This document shows, piece by piece, positions 57,082 through 64,000 of a DNA stretch of 64,000 nucleotides. Made by a program: the position numbers and the translations under genes. Origin of the DNA: Flavobacterium sp. (GTDB lineage Bacteria > Bacteroidota > Bacteroidia > Flavobacteriales > Flavobacteriaceae). Numbering within the stretch: the stretch's first letter is position 1; each line of letters starts with the position of its first letter. The notes beneath the pieces are model-generated. The model ran no database searches. It saw only the letters and a program-made list of their open reading frames with translations, and was not told the DNA's origin. The stretch spans positions 62,001-126,000 of the forward strand of contig JAGYJR010000004.1 of assembly GCA_018401995.1 (NCBI GenBank), in the 5' to 3' direction.

Positions 57082-58439
57082 TGAAAAAAGCATTTCTTGT
57101 AATTTGTAGTAGTTTTATCCTTTTAAGTTGTGGTGGTTCTAAAAGTAGTTCCACAATTCCTGCCAATGCACCAGATTGGGTTCAAAAAACACCATTAAGC
57201 TCATTCAATTATGTAGGCATTGGAATGGCTCCAAAAACTTCTTCTGATTACAGAGAGAAAGCACAAAAAATGGCATTGACCGAAATTTCCAATAGCATTT
57301 CGGTTACCGTTTCTAGTAATAATTCGCTAAATGTTTTTCAATACGACAATACGTTCAATGAGTTTTATCGCATGAACAGCATGGTTTCAAGCGCTTCTTT
57401 CATTGAAGGTTTTGATGTTATAGATAATTTTGAAGATAAAAACTATTATTATGTTTACATCAGTCTTTCAAAACAAAAACACGAAAATTTAAAAAGAGCA
57501 CGCATTAGAAAAGCATTAGAAAGTTCGCTTTTTAAGTTTGATTATGCCAAAAAAATGTTGGAACAAAAGAACTTTACCGAAGGAATCAAGCAACAAATTT
57601 ATGCTTTGGAAGACATCAGTGAAGTTTTGAATGAAGATTTACGTTTTACCGAAAATGGTGTTGAAAAACCTTATGTTAGTGTTTTAATGAATACCATATT
57701 TTCAACTTTTAATCAAGTAGAAATTGTTTTTCCTTTCAAAGAACTCAACATCAATCACGCTAAAGACAGAATGGAAATCAGCATCTTTCCTATTTTAGCG
57801 AATATTCAAGGAGAAGCTTTGGGTAATTTTCCGCTTAAATCCAATTATTCATGGCTTCCAGGACAATCTCAATTTTGGAAAACAGAAAATAGTGGTGTTT
57901 TTGGAATTAATTTAAGTAGAAATTTCAACAAAAACACAAGAGAAAGAATTACAACTTATGTTGATGTGCCTACTTATGTTAAAAGTATTAGCCAAAACAA
58001 TGTCGTTCATAAAATATTTGAAAATTACCAACCTAAGAAATTTGAGCTTCCCATAAATAAAACATTACCTGTTTTCGAAGTAAATTTTTATGCTGTTAAC
58101 CAAACAAAAAAAAGAATTACCAATTTAGAAGAACAAATTAACGGACTTTTAGAAAGAGATTTTTTTACCAAAGCAACTAACAGAAAAAAATCTGACTTTC
58201 AAATTGCAATCGAAAGTAAAAAAGTAGAAAATCTATCCGTAAATGGTAAAACATCAATCAAATTGGAATCTAAAATAACAATTACGAATAGAAACAAACA
58301 AATCATTTATCAGGAAACCATTCACAATTTAATTGGCATAGGAAACACCTTAGAATTAGCGGAACAAGACGCAGTAAATTCACTTCTAGATAAAATAAAA
58401 ATTGTCTATTACAATCCTATTGTTCAAGCGATGCTATAG
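57081..58439 (+). CDS. LPP20-family lipoprotein
   Basis: A 452-residue lipoprotein (signal 'AFLVICSSFILLSCGGSK'). An LPP20 domain is at residues about 30-150, opening 'NAPDWVQKTPLSSFNYVGIG' and continuing 'REKAQKMALTEISNSISVTV' and 'YYYVYISLSKQKHENLKRAR'. The C-terminal ~300 residues have no recognised domain, but end in a segment ('GKTSIKLESKITITNRNKQI') that resembles an LPP20/CsgG sheet again. It is translationally coupled to the preceding gene (TAATG). Its 3' end overlaps the convergent YhiN gene by 23 nt. Confidence 0.78.
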   Translation: MKKAFLVICSSFILLSCGGSKSSSTIPANAPDWVQKTPLSSFNYVGIGMAPKTSSDYREKAQKMALTEISNSISVTVSSNNSLNVFQYDNTFNEFYRMNSMVSSASFIEGFDVIDNFEDKNYYYVYISLSKQKHENLKRARIRKALESSLFKFDYAKKMLEQKNFTEGIKQQIYALEDISEVLNEDLRFTENGVEKPYVSVLMNTIFSTFNQVEIVFPFKELNINHAKDRMEISIFPILANIQGEALGNFPLKSNYSWLPGQSQFWKTENSGVFGINLSRNFNKNTRERITTYVDVPTYVKSISQNNVVHKIFENYQPKKFELPINKTLPVFEVNFYAVNQTKKRITNLEEQINGLLERDFFTKATNRKKSDFQIAIESKKVENLSVNGKTSIKLESKITITNRNKQIIYQETIHNLIGIGNTLELAEQDAVNSLLDKIKIVYYNPIVQAML

Positions 58440-59640
58440 CATTGGCGGCAATAAATCCGTCTGTCCAGGCATTTTGGAAGTTAAATCCGCCGGTAATAGC
58501 ATCAATGTTTAGAATTTCACCAGCAAAATACAAATTGGGCAAAATCTTACTCTCCATAGTTTTGAAATTCACTTCTTTCAGATCGATTCCACCAGCGGTA
58601 ACGAATTCCTCTTTGAAAGTGCTTTTTCCATTGACTTGAAACTCGCCGTTGGTTAATTGTTCGGCTAAAAGATGCATTTGTTTTTTGTTCACATCACCCC
58701 ATTTGGTTTCTTCTGAAATTGAAGCGGCTTTTGTTAGGCTTTCCCATAAACGTTTGGGTAAATTGAATTGCGCATATTTAGAGACCAATTTCTTCGCATT
58801 TACCTCTTTCATTGTTTTTAATTCTTCCACAATTTCATCAAAAGAATATCCTGGAATCCAATTGACTTGAATAGCAAAATGATACTTTTTTTCAGCCAAT
58901 TCGCGAGCGCCCCAAGCGGATAACCTTAAAATTCCTGGTCCACTCATTCCCCAATGCGTGATTAATAATGGTCCTGTTGCGTTTAACTTGGAATTTTTAA
59001 CTTTCACTGATGCATTTGTAGCAACTCCCATCAAATCTTTAATACGAACATCTTTAATGTTAAATGTAAAAAGCGATGGAACTGGCGGAACAATAGAATG
59101 ACCTAAATCTTGTAACATTTCCCAAATTTTCGGATTACTTCCGGTTGTCATAATCACTTTTTGGCAACTGAAAACGTCCTGATTGGTTGAAATTTTCCAA
59201 TAATTTTCACCTTGATACAATTCCTGAACACTATAACCTGTTAAAACATCAATTTTAAGTTTTTGAGTAGCATTCAAGAAACAATCAATGATGGTTTGCG
59301 AAGAGTCTGAAACGGGAAACATTCTACCATCTTCTTCTATTTTAAGTTCCACGCCGTGTTTTTCAAACCATTCAATCGTATCACCAGAACAAAATTGATG
59401 AAACGGACCTTTTAATTCGCGTTCACCTCTAGGATAAAATTTCACTAAATCATTGGGAACAAAACAAGCATGAGTAACATTGCAACGACCACCACCAGAA
59501 ATTCTGACTTTTTCTAAAACGTTTTTTCCGCGTTCTAGAATGGCAACTTTTAACTTTGGGTTTTTCTCTACCAAATTAATTGCAGTAAAAAACCCTGCTG
59601 CGCCTCCTCCGATGATGATAATGTTGTATTTTGAATTCAT
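58417..59640 (-). CDS. YhiN/HI0933-family flavoprotein (NAD(P)/FAD-dependent oxidoreductase)
   Basis: A 407-residue flavoprotein. N-terminal dinucleotide-binding 'NIIIIGGGAAGFFTAINLVE', 'RISGGGRCNVTHACF' as a family signature, and C-terminal FAD-binding 'NLYFAGEILNIDAITGGFNF' with 'QNAWTDGFIAANAIASLEQ'. The substrate of this family is not known. Its start overlaps the upstream GDPD stop in an ATGA (59637-59640), so the two are translationally coupled. It overlaps the LPP20-like gene antisense at its 3' end. Confidence 0.92.
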   Translation of the reverse strand: MNSKYNIIIIGGGAAGFFTAINLVEKNPKLKVAILERGKNVLEKVRISGGGRCNVTHACFVPNDLVKFYPRGERELKGPFHQFCSGDTIEWFEKHGVELKIEEDGRMFPVSDSSQTIIDCFLNATQKLKIDVLTGYSVQELYQGENYWKISTNQDVFSCQKVIMTTGSNPKIWEMLQDLGHSIVPPVPSLFTFNIKDVRIKDLMGVATNASVKVKNSKLNATGPLLITHWGMSGPGILRLSAWGARELAEKKYHFAIQVNWIPGYSFDEIVEELKTMKEVNAKKLVSKYAQFNLPKRLWESLTKAASISEETKWGDVNKKQMHLLAEQLTNGEFQVNGKSTFKEEFVTAGGIDLKEVNFKTMESKILPNLYFAGEILNIDAITGGFNFQNAWTDGFIAANAIASLEQ

Positions 59641-60323
59641 AGTAAATCTGGAAAATCTGAAATTATACCATTAATTGGATATTGCTTCAAATGAGAAATA
59701 GTTGCACTTTCATTAACTGTCCAAGTATTAATCTGAAACCCTTTTTCTTGTGCCAATAAACAATTTTCAAAGGTAAGCAAAGAAAAGTGAGGATGAATGG
59801 CTTTTGCTTGTAATTCTGTTGCCCATTCGATGGCTTGCTCTACACTAGCCTGCGTTAAAACAGCCATTGGAATAAAGCTATCTAGTTTTCTTAATGTTTC
59901 CAATTCTTCTCTTTGAAAACTTGAAATTAAAAAATATTCCAGCGTCCAATTGAATTTAGTTATGTATTTCTCTACCAAAGGTAAAACGCTTGAAGCTGTA
60001 TTTCTTCCTTTCAATTCTATATTAACCCAACAGCGCTTGTCAATTAATTGTAAAACTTCCTCTAAAGTAGGAATTTGATATTGATTATTTATTTGTAAAG
60101 CTTTCAGTTCTTGAAGAGTCAGTTTACAGATTTCTCCAGTTCCATTGGTTAATCTATCCAAAGTAAAATCATGAAAAACGACCAATTCACCAGAAGCACA
60201 AATATGAACATCTAATTCTATAGCATTGACATTCATTTCCAATGCTTTTTCAAAAGATGGAATAGTGTTTTCGGTAATATAACCAGCTGCTCCACGATGT
60301 CCAATGCGCTGTATCATAAACAT
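59637..60323 (-). CDS. Glycerophosphodiester phosphodiesterase
   Basis: A 228-residue GDPD-fold enzyme that hydrolyses glycerophosphodiesters to sn-glycerol 3-phosphate. The signature is 'RIGHRGAAGYITENTIPSFE' with both catalytic His regions ('GHRG' and 'VVFHDFTLDRLTNGTG'), and 'NAIELDVHICASGELVV' carries metal-binding acidic residues. No signal peptide is evident, so it is probably cytoplasmic. It is upstream of and coupled to the YhiN-type gene. Confidence 0.93.
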   Translation of the reverse strand: MFMIQRIGHRGAAGYITENTIPSFEKALEMNVNAIELDVHICASGELVVFHDFTLDRLTNGTGEICKLTLQELKALQINNQYQIPTLEEVLQLIDKRCWVNIELKGRNTASSVLPLVEKYITKFNWTLEYFLISSFQREELETLRKLDSFIPMAVLTQASVEQAIEWATELQAKAIHPHFSLLTFENCLLAQEKGFQINTWTVNESATISHLKQYPINGIISDFPDLL

Positions 60324-60390
60324 AATTTACGTTACAAATATACAATAGAATAGCTTTTAATTCGTTACTTTACAAGAAGACCTTGATGTT

Positions 60391-60831
60391 ATGAAAAAAT
60401 TAGCCCTGTTATTACTCGTTCCATTTTTGACTATGTGTGGACCAACAAACACACAAGTTCGTGATGATTTTAAATCGGTAAGTGAAAAAGAAAAAGAACG
60501 CATTTTGAAAGAGATGAACGCATCAAGTCCAACAAAAAGTGTTTTACTATTCACCCAAGGATTTAAAGGCGAAAAAATCATAGCCAAACAAAATGACAAA
60601 AATGTATATTCAGGCTATCCTATTAGCAATTTAAAAACGCAATATGCCGCTAGTTTCAGTTTTATAAATACTAGCAATTTGGTTATTAACGATACTTTTT
60701 CAAAAGAAGAACTTGTTATTGAAACGAAAAAAGCACAGCAACATAAATTCATCTACATCAAAAAAGAATACAAAGAAGGCAAAGCGAAATACTTGATTAC
60801 TTTTAGTAATACGTTGCGTCCTTTGGAGTAA
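60391..60831 (+). CDS. Small lipoprotein of unknown function
   Basis: A 146-residue protein with signal 'LALLLLVPFLTMCGPTNTQ' (lipobox Cys about residue 16). The mature part is charged, with beta-strand patterns ('SVLLFTQGFKGEKIIAKQND', 'YSGYPISNLKTQYAASFSFI', 'KYLITFSNTLRPLE'). I do not recognise the family. It is convergent with tRNA-Leu, separated by a strong hairpin. Confidence 0.7.
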   Translation: MKKLALLLLVPFLTMCGPTNTQVRDDFKSVSEKEKERILKEMNASSPTKSVLLFTQGFKGEKIIAKQNDKNVYSGYPISNLKTQYAASFSFINTSNLVINDTFSKEELVIETKKAQQHKFIYIKKEYKEGKAKYLITFSNTLRPLE

Positions 60832-60843
60832 TAAGGAATAAAA

Positions 60844-60873
60844 AAAGACTTAAAGTTTATACTTTAAGTCTTT
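60844..60873 (-). terminator. Terminator downstream of tRNA-Leu
   Basis: A perfect 13-bp stem AAAGACTTAAAGT / ACTTTAAGTCTTT with a 4-nt loop, 4 nt after the 3' end of tRNA-Leu on the minus strand, followed by six or more U residues. It also faces the convergent lipoprotein gene. Confidence 0.85.
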
Positions 60874-60877
60874 GAAG

Positions 60878-60959
60878 TGCGGGTGAAAGGACTCGAACCT
60901 TCACACCTTGCGGCACCAGATCCTAAGTCTGGCGTGTCTACCAATTTCACCACACCCGC
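60878..60959 (-). tRNA. tRNA-Leu (anticodon UAG)
   Basis: An 82-nt class II tRNA on the minus strand. Acceptor GCGGGTG pairs with CACCCGC; anticodon stem-loop CCAGA-CTTAGGA-TCTGG with anticodon TAG; long variable arm; T-arm with GGTTCGAGTCC. The discriminator is A. CCA is not encoded. Confidence 0.96.
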
Positions 60960-60979
60960 AGTGGTTATAATTATGGGTG

Positions 60980-61009
60980 CAAATATAGCCAATTGGACTT
61001 TATTTGCAA
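60980..61009 (-). promoter_or_regulatory. tRNA-Leu promoter
   Basis: On the minus strand, TTG (61007-61009), 19 nt, TATATTTG (60980-60987), then CACCC. The spacing and both elements, and even the CACCC that follows, match the tRNA-Phe promoter. Confidence 0.78.
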
Positions 61010-61043
61010 AACATTTAGATTAAATATTACCCAAAAAAGTAAT

Positions 61044-61072
61044 AAAAAGCCTCAATAAATTAGAGGCTTTTT
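61044..61072 (-). terminator. Terminator of the rplU-rpmA operon
   Basis: A perfect 10-bp stem AAAAAGCCTC / GAGGCTTTTT with a 9-nt loop, downstream of rpmA on the minus strand; the U-tract is part of the stem end. Confidence 0.85.
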
Positions 61073-61092
61073 ATCTAAGTTATATCAAACAA

Positions 61093-61353
61093 TTATGCTT
61101 CGAAAGGAACAACAGATACATATGATTTGTTCTCCCCTTTTTTCTGGAATTTTACTACTCCATCAACTTTTGCATGTAATGTATGATCTTTCCCCATGTA
61201 AACATTTTCACCTGGGTTGTGTTTTGATCCTCTTTGTCTAACAATGATGTTACCTGCCATTGCAGCTTGACCACCATAAATCTTAACGCCTAAACGTTTC
61301 GATTCTGATTCTCTACCATTCTTAGAACTACCGACACCTTTTTTGTGAGCCAT
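61093..61353 (-). CDS. rpmA: 50S ribosomal protein L27
   Basis: An 86-residue ribosomal protein at the peptidyl-transferase centre. The N-terminus '[20 protein letters not shown]' is typical, with no N-terminal extension, and '[20 protein letters not shown]' is the L27 core. It follows rplU on the same strand with a 29-nt gap, the standard operon. Confidence 0.97.
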   Translation of the reverse strand: MAHKKGVGSSKNGRESESKRLGVKIYGGQAAMAGNIIVRQRGSKHNPGENVYMGKDHTLHAKVDGVVKFQKKGENKSYVSVVPFEA

Positions 61354-61382
61354 GATGTTTTGGTTTTATAAGTTAATACTAA

Positions 61383-62039
61383 TTAAACTGCTTTACCGCC
61401 GTTTAATTCATCTTGTAATTTTTTTAATTCATCCATTTTACCATCTGCAGCTAATTGTGCTTGTTGAGCCCAAGTAGTTGGATCTAAATGTTGTACTTTT
61501 GAAGTTGACGCATCTAAAACAGCTTTTACTTCTTCAGCAGATACAGAAGCTAATTTTGCAAAAGTATCAATTCCAGCAGCAACTAATGCTTCAGCTGCTT
61601 TTGGTCCAATACCTTCTACAATTGTCAAGTCATCTCCTTTTTTTGAAGCTTTTGCTTTTGGAGCTTTTACTTCAGTAGCATCAACTAATTTTTCAGCCTT
61701 TGGAGCAGCCACTTTTTTTGTTGAACTACTAGCCATAATCCCTTCAATTAATATTTGAGTTAAAGATTGTCTATGACCATTTTTCTTTTTGTAACCTTTT
61801 CTTCTTTTCTTTTTGAAAACGATTACTTTATCACCTTTTAAGTGTTGTAACACTTTGGCTTCTACTGAAGCACCTTCTACAGCTGGGGCGCCTAAAGTTA
61901 CGTTACCATTGTCATCTAACAAAAGAACTTTGTCGAAAGAAATTTTCGAACCTTCTTCTGAAGCTAAACGGTGAACATAAACCTTTTGGTCTTTGCTTAC
62001 TTTAAATTGTTGCCCTGCTATCTCTACGATTGCATACAT
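61383..62039 (-). CDS. rplU: 50S ribosomal protein L21 with C-terminal helix-hairpin-helix extension
   Basis: A 218-residue protein, about twice the length of E. coli L21 (103 aa). Residues 1-102 are a normal L21 ('[20 protein letters not shown]', '[20 protein letters not shown]'). After a Lys/Ala-rich linker (about 108-135) comes a helix-hairpin-helix-type domain ('[20 protein letters not shown]', '[20 protein letters not shown]') and a helical tail. Such extensions occur in flavobacterial L21; their function is not known to me. A TATATTTG promoter lies upstream. Confidence 0.94.
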   Translation of the reverse strand: MYAIVEIAGQQFKVSKDQKVYVHRLASEEGSKISFDKVLLLDDNGNVTLGAPAVEGASVEAKVLQHLKGDKVIVFKKKRRKGYKKKNGHRQSLTQILIEGIMASSSTKKVAAPKAEKLVDATEVKAPKAKASKKGDDLTIVEGIGPKAAEALVAAGIDTFAKLASVSAEEVKAVLDASTSKVQHLDPTTWAQQAQLAADGKMDELKKLQDELNGGKAV

Positions 62040-62072
62040 ACGAATATGAATTTAGTTAATTTTTCAAGAGCG

Positions 62073-62080
62073 CAAATATA
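62073..62080 (-). promoter_or_regulatory. -7 element of the rplU-rpmA promoter
   Basis: TATATTTG on the minus strand, 33 nt before the L21 start, is identical to the -7 elements of both tRNA promoters. No TTG lies at 19 nt. Confidence 0.55.
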
Positions 62081-62229
62081 CAACTATTTACGAAATGAAA
62101 AACATTAGTTTGTAAAAAAGTTTCAAAAAAGTTAATTTTAACAAAAAAAGAGAAATTTACTGAACGAAATTGTAACATTTTTCAGAAATTGCGTCTAATT
62201 ACTGAATTACTAAAACTAAATATTAATTT

Positions 62230-63555
62230 ATGAAAAAATCTTTAATGGCTTTGGGTACTGCACTTATCATAGGCGGCACGGCTACAGCTCAAAAAGTAAC
62301 CTTTGAAGAGTACAAACTTGACAACGGTCTTCACGTGGTGCTTCACCAAGACAATTCAGCTCCTGTTGTTATTACATCAGTAATGTATCATGTAGGTGCT
62401 AAAGACGAACAACCAGACAGAACTGGAATGGCTCACTTTTTTGAACATTTATTATTTGAAGGAACAAAAAATATTGAACGCGGAGAATGGTTCAAATTAG
62501 TTACTGCCAATGGAGGAACTAACAACGCAAATACTACAGACGATAGAACGTACTATTACGAAATCTTCCCATCAAACAATTTAGAATTAGCATTGTGGAT
62601 GGAATCTGAAAGATTAATGCATCCAGTAATCAATCAAATTGGTGTTGACACACAAAACGAGGTTGTGAAAGAAGAGAAAAGACTTCGTGTAGACAACCAA
62701 CCTTACGGTAACTTAATCAAAGCCGTAAAAGAAAATATGTTCAAAGCGCATCCATATCGCTGGACAACTATTGGTGAAATGGAGCATTTAGATGCTGCAA
62801 CTTTAGAAGAATTTATGGCTTTTAACAAAAAATTCTATGTGCCAAATAACGCTGTATTAGTTGTTGCAGGTCAATTTGACAAAGCACAAGCTAAAGAATG
62901 GATTCAAAATTATTTTGGACCTATAGAAAAAGGTGCGCCTATTGAAAGAAAAAAATATGAAGAAGCTCCAATAACGGAACAATTTAGAGCAAAATGGGAA
63001 GATCCTAACATTCAAATCCCAATGATGGTAACTTGTTACAGAACGCCATCAATGAAAACACGTGATGCTAGAGTTCTAGACATGATTTCTTCTTATTTGT
63101 CTGACGGAAAAAGCTCTAAATTGTACAAAAAAATTGTAGATGACAAGAAAATGGCGTTACAAATTGGTGCTTTTAATTACAGTCAAGAAGATTACGGTAT
63201 GTACTTAATCTATGGTTTACCAATGGGAGCCACTCCAGCAGATGATATCATCAAAGAAATTGACGAAGAAATAGTAAAATTACAAACTGAATTAATTTCT
63301 GAAAACGATTACCAAAAATTACAAAACAAATTTGAGAATCAATACGTAAATAGCAACGATAACGTTGAAGGAATTGCTGACAACTTGGCGACCTATTTCA
63401 TGTTGTATGGCGACATCAACTTAATCAACACTGAAATTGATATTTACCGTTCTATTACAAGAGAAGAAATACAAGCCGTAGCTAAAAAATATTTAAATCC
63501 TAATCAAAGAATGATTTTGGATTATGTACCAGCTTCTGACAAAACTCAAAAATAA
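62230..63555 (+). CDS. M16 family zinc metallopeptidase, catalytic member
   Basis: A 441-residue secreted insulinase-like peptidase. Signal peptide 'ALGTALIIGGTATAQ'. The inverted zinc motif HxxEH is present as H-F-F-E-H in 'GMAHFFEHLLFEGTKNI', and the distal Glu is in 'DTQNEVVKEEKRLRVDNQPY'. The C-terminal M16C domain follows. It is paired with a second M16 gene 9 nt downstream that lacks the zinc motif, giving the usual active/inactive two-subunit arrangement. Confidence 0.94.
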   Translation: MKKSLMALGTALIIGGTATAQKVTFEEYKLDNGLHVVLHQDNSAPVVITSVMYHVGAKDEQPDRTGMAHFFEHLLFEGTKNIERGEWFKLVTANGGTNNANTTDDRTYYYEIFPSNNLELALWMESERLMHPVINQIGVDTQNEVVKEEKRLRVDNQPYGNLIKAVKENMFKAHPYRWTTIGEMEHLDAATLEEFMAFNKKFYVPNNAVLVVAGQFDKAQAKEWIQNYFGPIEKGAPIERKKYEEAPITEQFRAKWEDPNIQIPMMVTCYRTPSMKTRDARVLDMISSYLSDGKSSKLYKKIVDDKKMALQIGAFNYSQEDYGMYLIYGLPMGATPADDIIKEIDEEIVKLQTELISENDYQKLQNKFENQYVNSNDNVEGIADNLATYFMLYGDINLINTEIDIYRSITREEIQAVAKKYLNPNQRMILDYVPASDKTQK

Positions 63556-63564
63556 GATTGACTC

Positions 63565-64000
63565 ATGAAAAAAATAGTATATATCGCAGCCTGTTTATTT
63601 TTAACAATAACAATGCAAGCACAAGATAGAAAAATGCCTCTTCCAGGGCCAGCACCAGCAATCAATATTAATAAACCACAAACTTTCACAATGAAAAATG
63701 GTTTAAAAGTGATTGTTGTTGAAAACAATAAATTACCAAGAGTATCATACACATTAACTTTGGATAATGCACCTTATGCTGAAGGTGACAAAACAGGAGT
63801 TTCTAGTTTACTAAGTGCTATGATGGGTAACGGAACGCAAAGCATTTCCAAAGACGCATTCAATGAAGAAATTGATTTTTTGGGTGCTAACATGAATTTC
63901 TGGTCTTCAGGAGCTTCAGCAAGTGGGCTTTCAAGATATTCAAATCGACTGTTAGAATTAATGGCTGAAGGTGCTCTTAAACCACTTTTAGTTCAAGAAG
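63565..64000 (+). CDS. M16 family peptidase-like protein, non-catalytic partner (partial)
   Basis: Begins at ATG 63565 with signal peptide 'IVYIAACLFLTITMQAQ' and runs off the right edge. 145 residues are visible. The M16 start 'TFTMKNGLKVIVVENNKLPR' is clear, but at the place of HxxEH it reads 'GVSSLLSAMMGNGT', so the zinc-binding residues are absent. It probably forms a complex with the catalytic gene just upstream. Confidence 0.9.
   Translation, partial: MKKIVYIAACLFLTITMQAQDRKMPLPGPAPAININKPQTFTMKNGLKVIVVENNKLPRVSYTLTLDNAPYAEGDKTGVSSLLSAMMGNGTQSISKDAFNEEIDFLGANMNFWSSGASASGLSRYSNRLLELMAEGALKPLLVQE

Overview
The window looks like chromosomal DNA of a member of the Flavobacteriaceae, most plausibly Flavobacterium or a close relative. 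Evidence: AT-rich sequence; -7 elements of the Bacteroidota type TAnnTTTG; almost no Shine-Dalgarno sites; secreted proteins with type IX secretion (T9SS) type A and type B C-terminal sorting domains; mevalonate-pathway genes instead of MEP genes; and a 'GYDIA' GHMP kinase. There is no transposase, integrase, phage gene, CRISPR array or rRNA operon. The content is mainly core housekeeping and envelope genes.

Layout. 0-3.2 kb: the N-terminus of a probable TonB-linked outer-membrane protein, a MacB/FtsX-type permease, and purH. 3.2-8.8 kb: a tight elongasome operon, mreB-mreC-mreD-mrdA(PBP2)-rodA. 8.8-12.3 kb: a NUC-family nuclease lipoprotein, a lysine-rich coiled-coil secreted protein and a Prc/CtpA tail-specific protease. 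12.5-17.3 kb: surE, a small membrane protein, lpxB, an NlpC/P60 lipoprotein and comEC. 17.3-23.1 kb (minus): a peptide-use operon of dipeptidyl peptidase IV, two tandem POT-family peptide transporters that both carry several frameshifts, and a periplasmic thioredoxin-like protein. 23.2-27.6 kb: a 1465-residue hybrid histidine kinase. 27.6-29.9 kb: class II HMG-CoA reductase coupled to the GYDIA kinase. 29.9-32.4 kb: a T9SS-exported endonuclease I and tRNA-Phe.

32.5-40.2 kb: coaX, an outer-membrane beta-barrel candidate, a TPR protein, an LptC-like protein, a small membrane protein, a CNNM/CorC-type protein and a SurA/PpiD-type chaperone, all on one strand. 40.2-41.9 kb: umuC and umuD, in the order C then D. 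42-46.3 kb: a giant T9SS type B surface protein. 46.4-49.5 kb: lepA and a divergent dusB. 49.6-54.1 kb: an NTF2-like protein, an RluB-type pseudouridine synthase, a UbiA prenyltransferase, mevalonate kinase and diphosphomevalonate decarboxylase. 54.2-58.4 kb: tspO and a divergent set of three lipoproteins (two LPP20-like, one TPR plus possible CsgG/LpoB-like). 58.4-61 kb: YhiN-type flavoprotein, glycerophosphodiesterase, a small lipoprotein and tRNA-Leu. 61-64 kb: rpmA, an extended rplU, and a pair of M16 peptidases, the second cut by the window end.

The genes fall into a few working groups: cell-wall elongation (MreBCD, PBP2, RodA), outer-membrane and LPS biogenesis (LpxB, LptC-like, SurA/PpiD-like, OMP), peptide catabolism (DPP-IV, POT, Prc, M16) and isoprenoid synthesis (HMGR, GYDIA kinase, MVK, MvaD, UbiA). 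The points most worth following are the GYDIA kinase as the candidate missing phosphomevalonate kinase, the three-lipoprotein locus at 54.7-58.4 kb, the cluster of frameshifts limited to the tandem peptide transporters, and several short inverted-repeat elements between genes.
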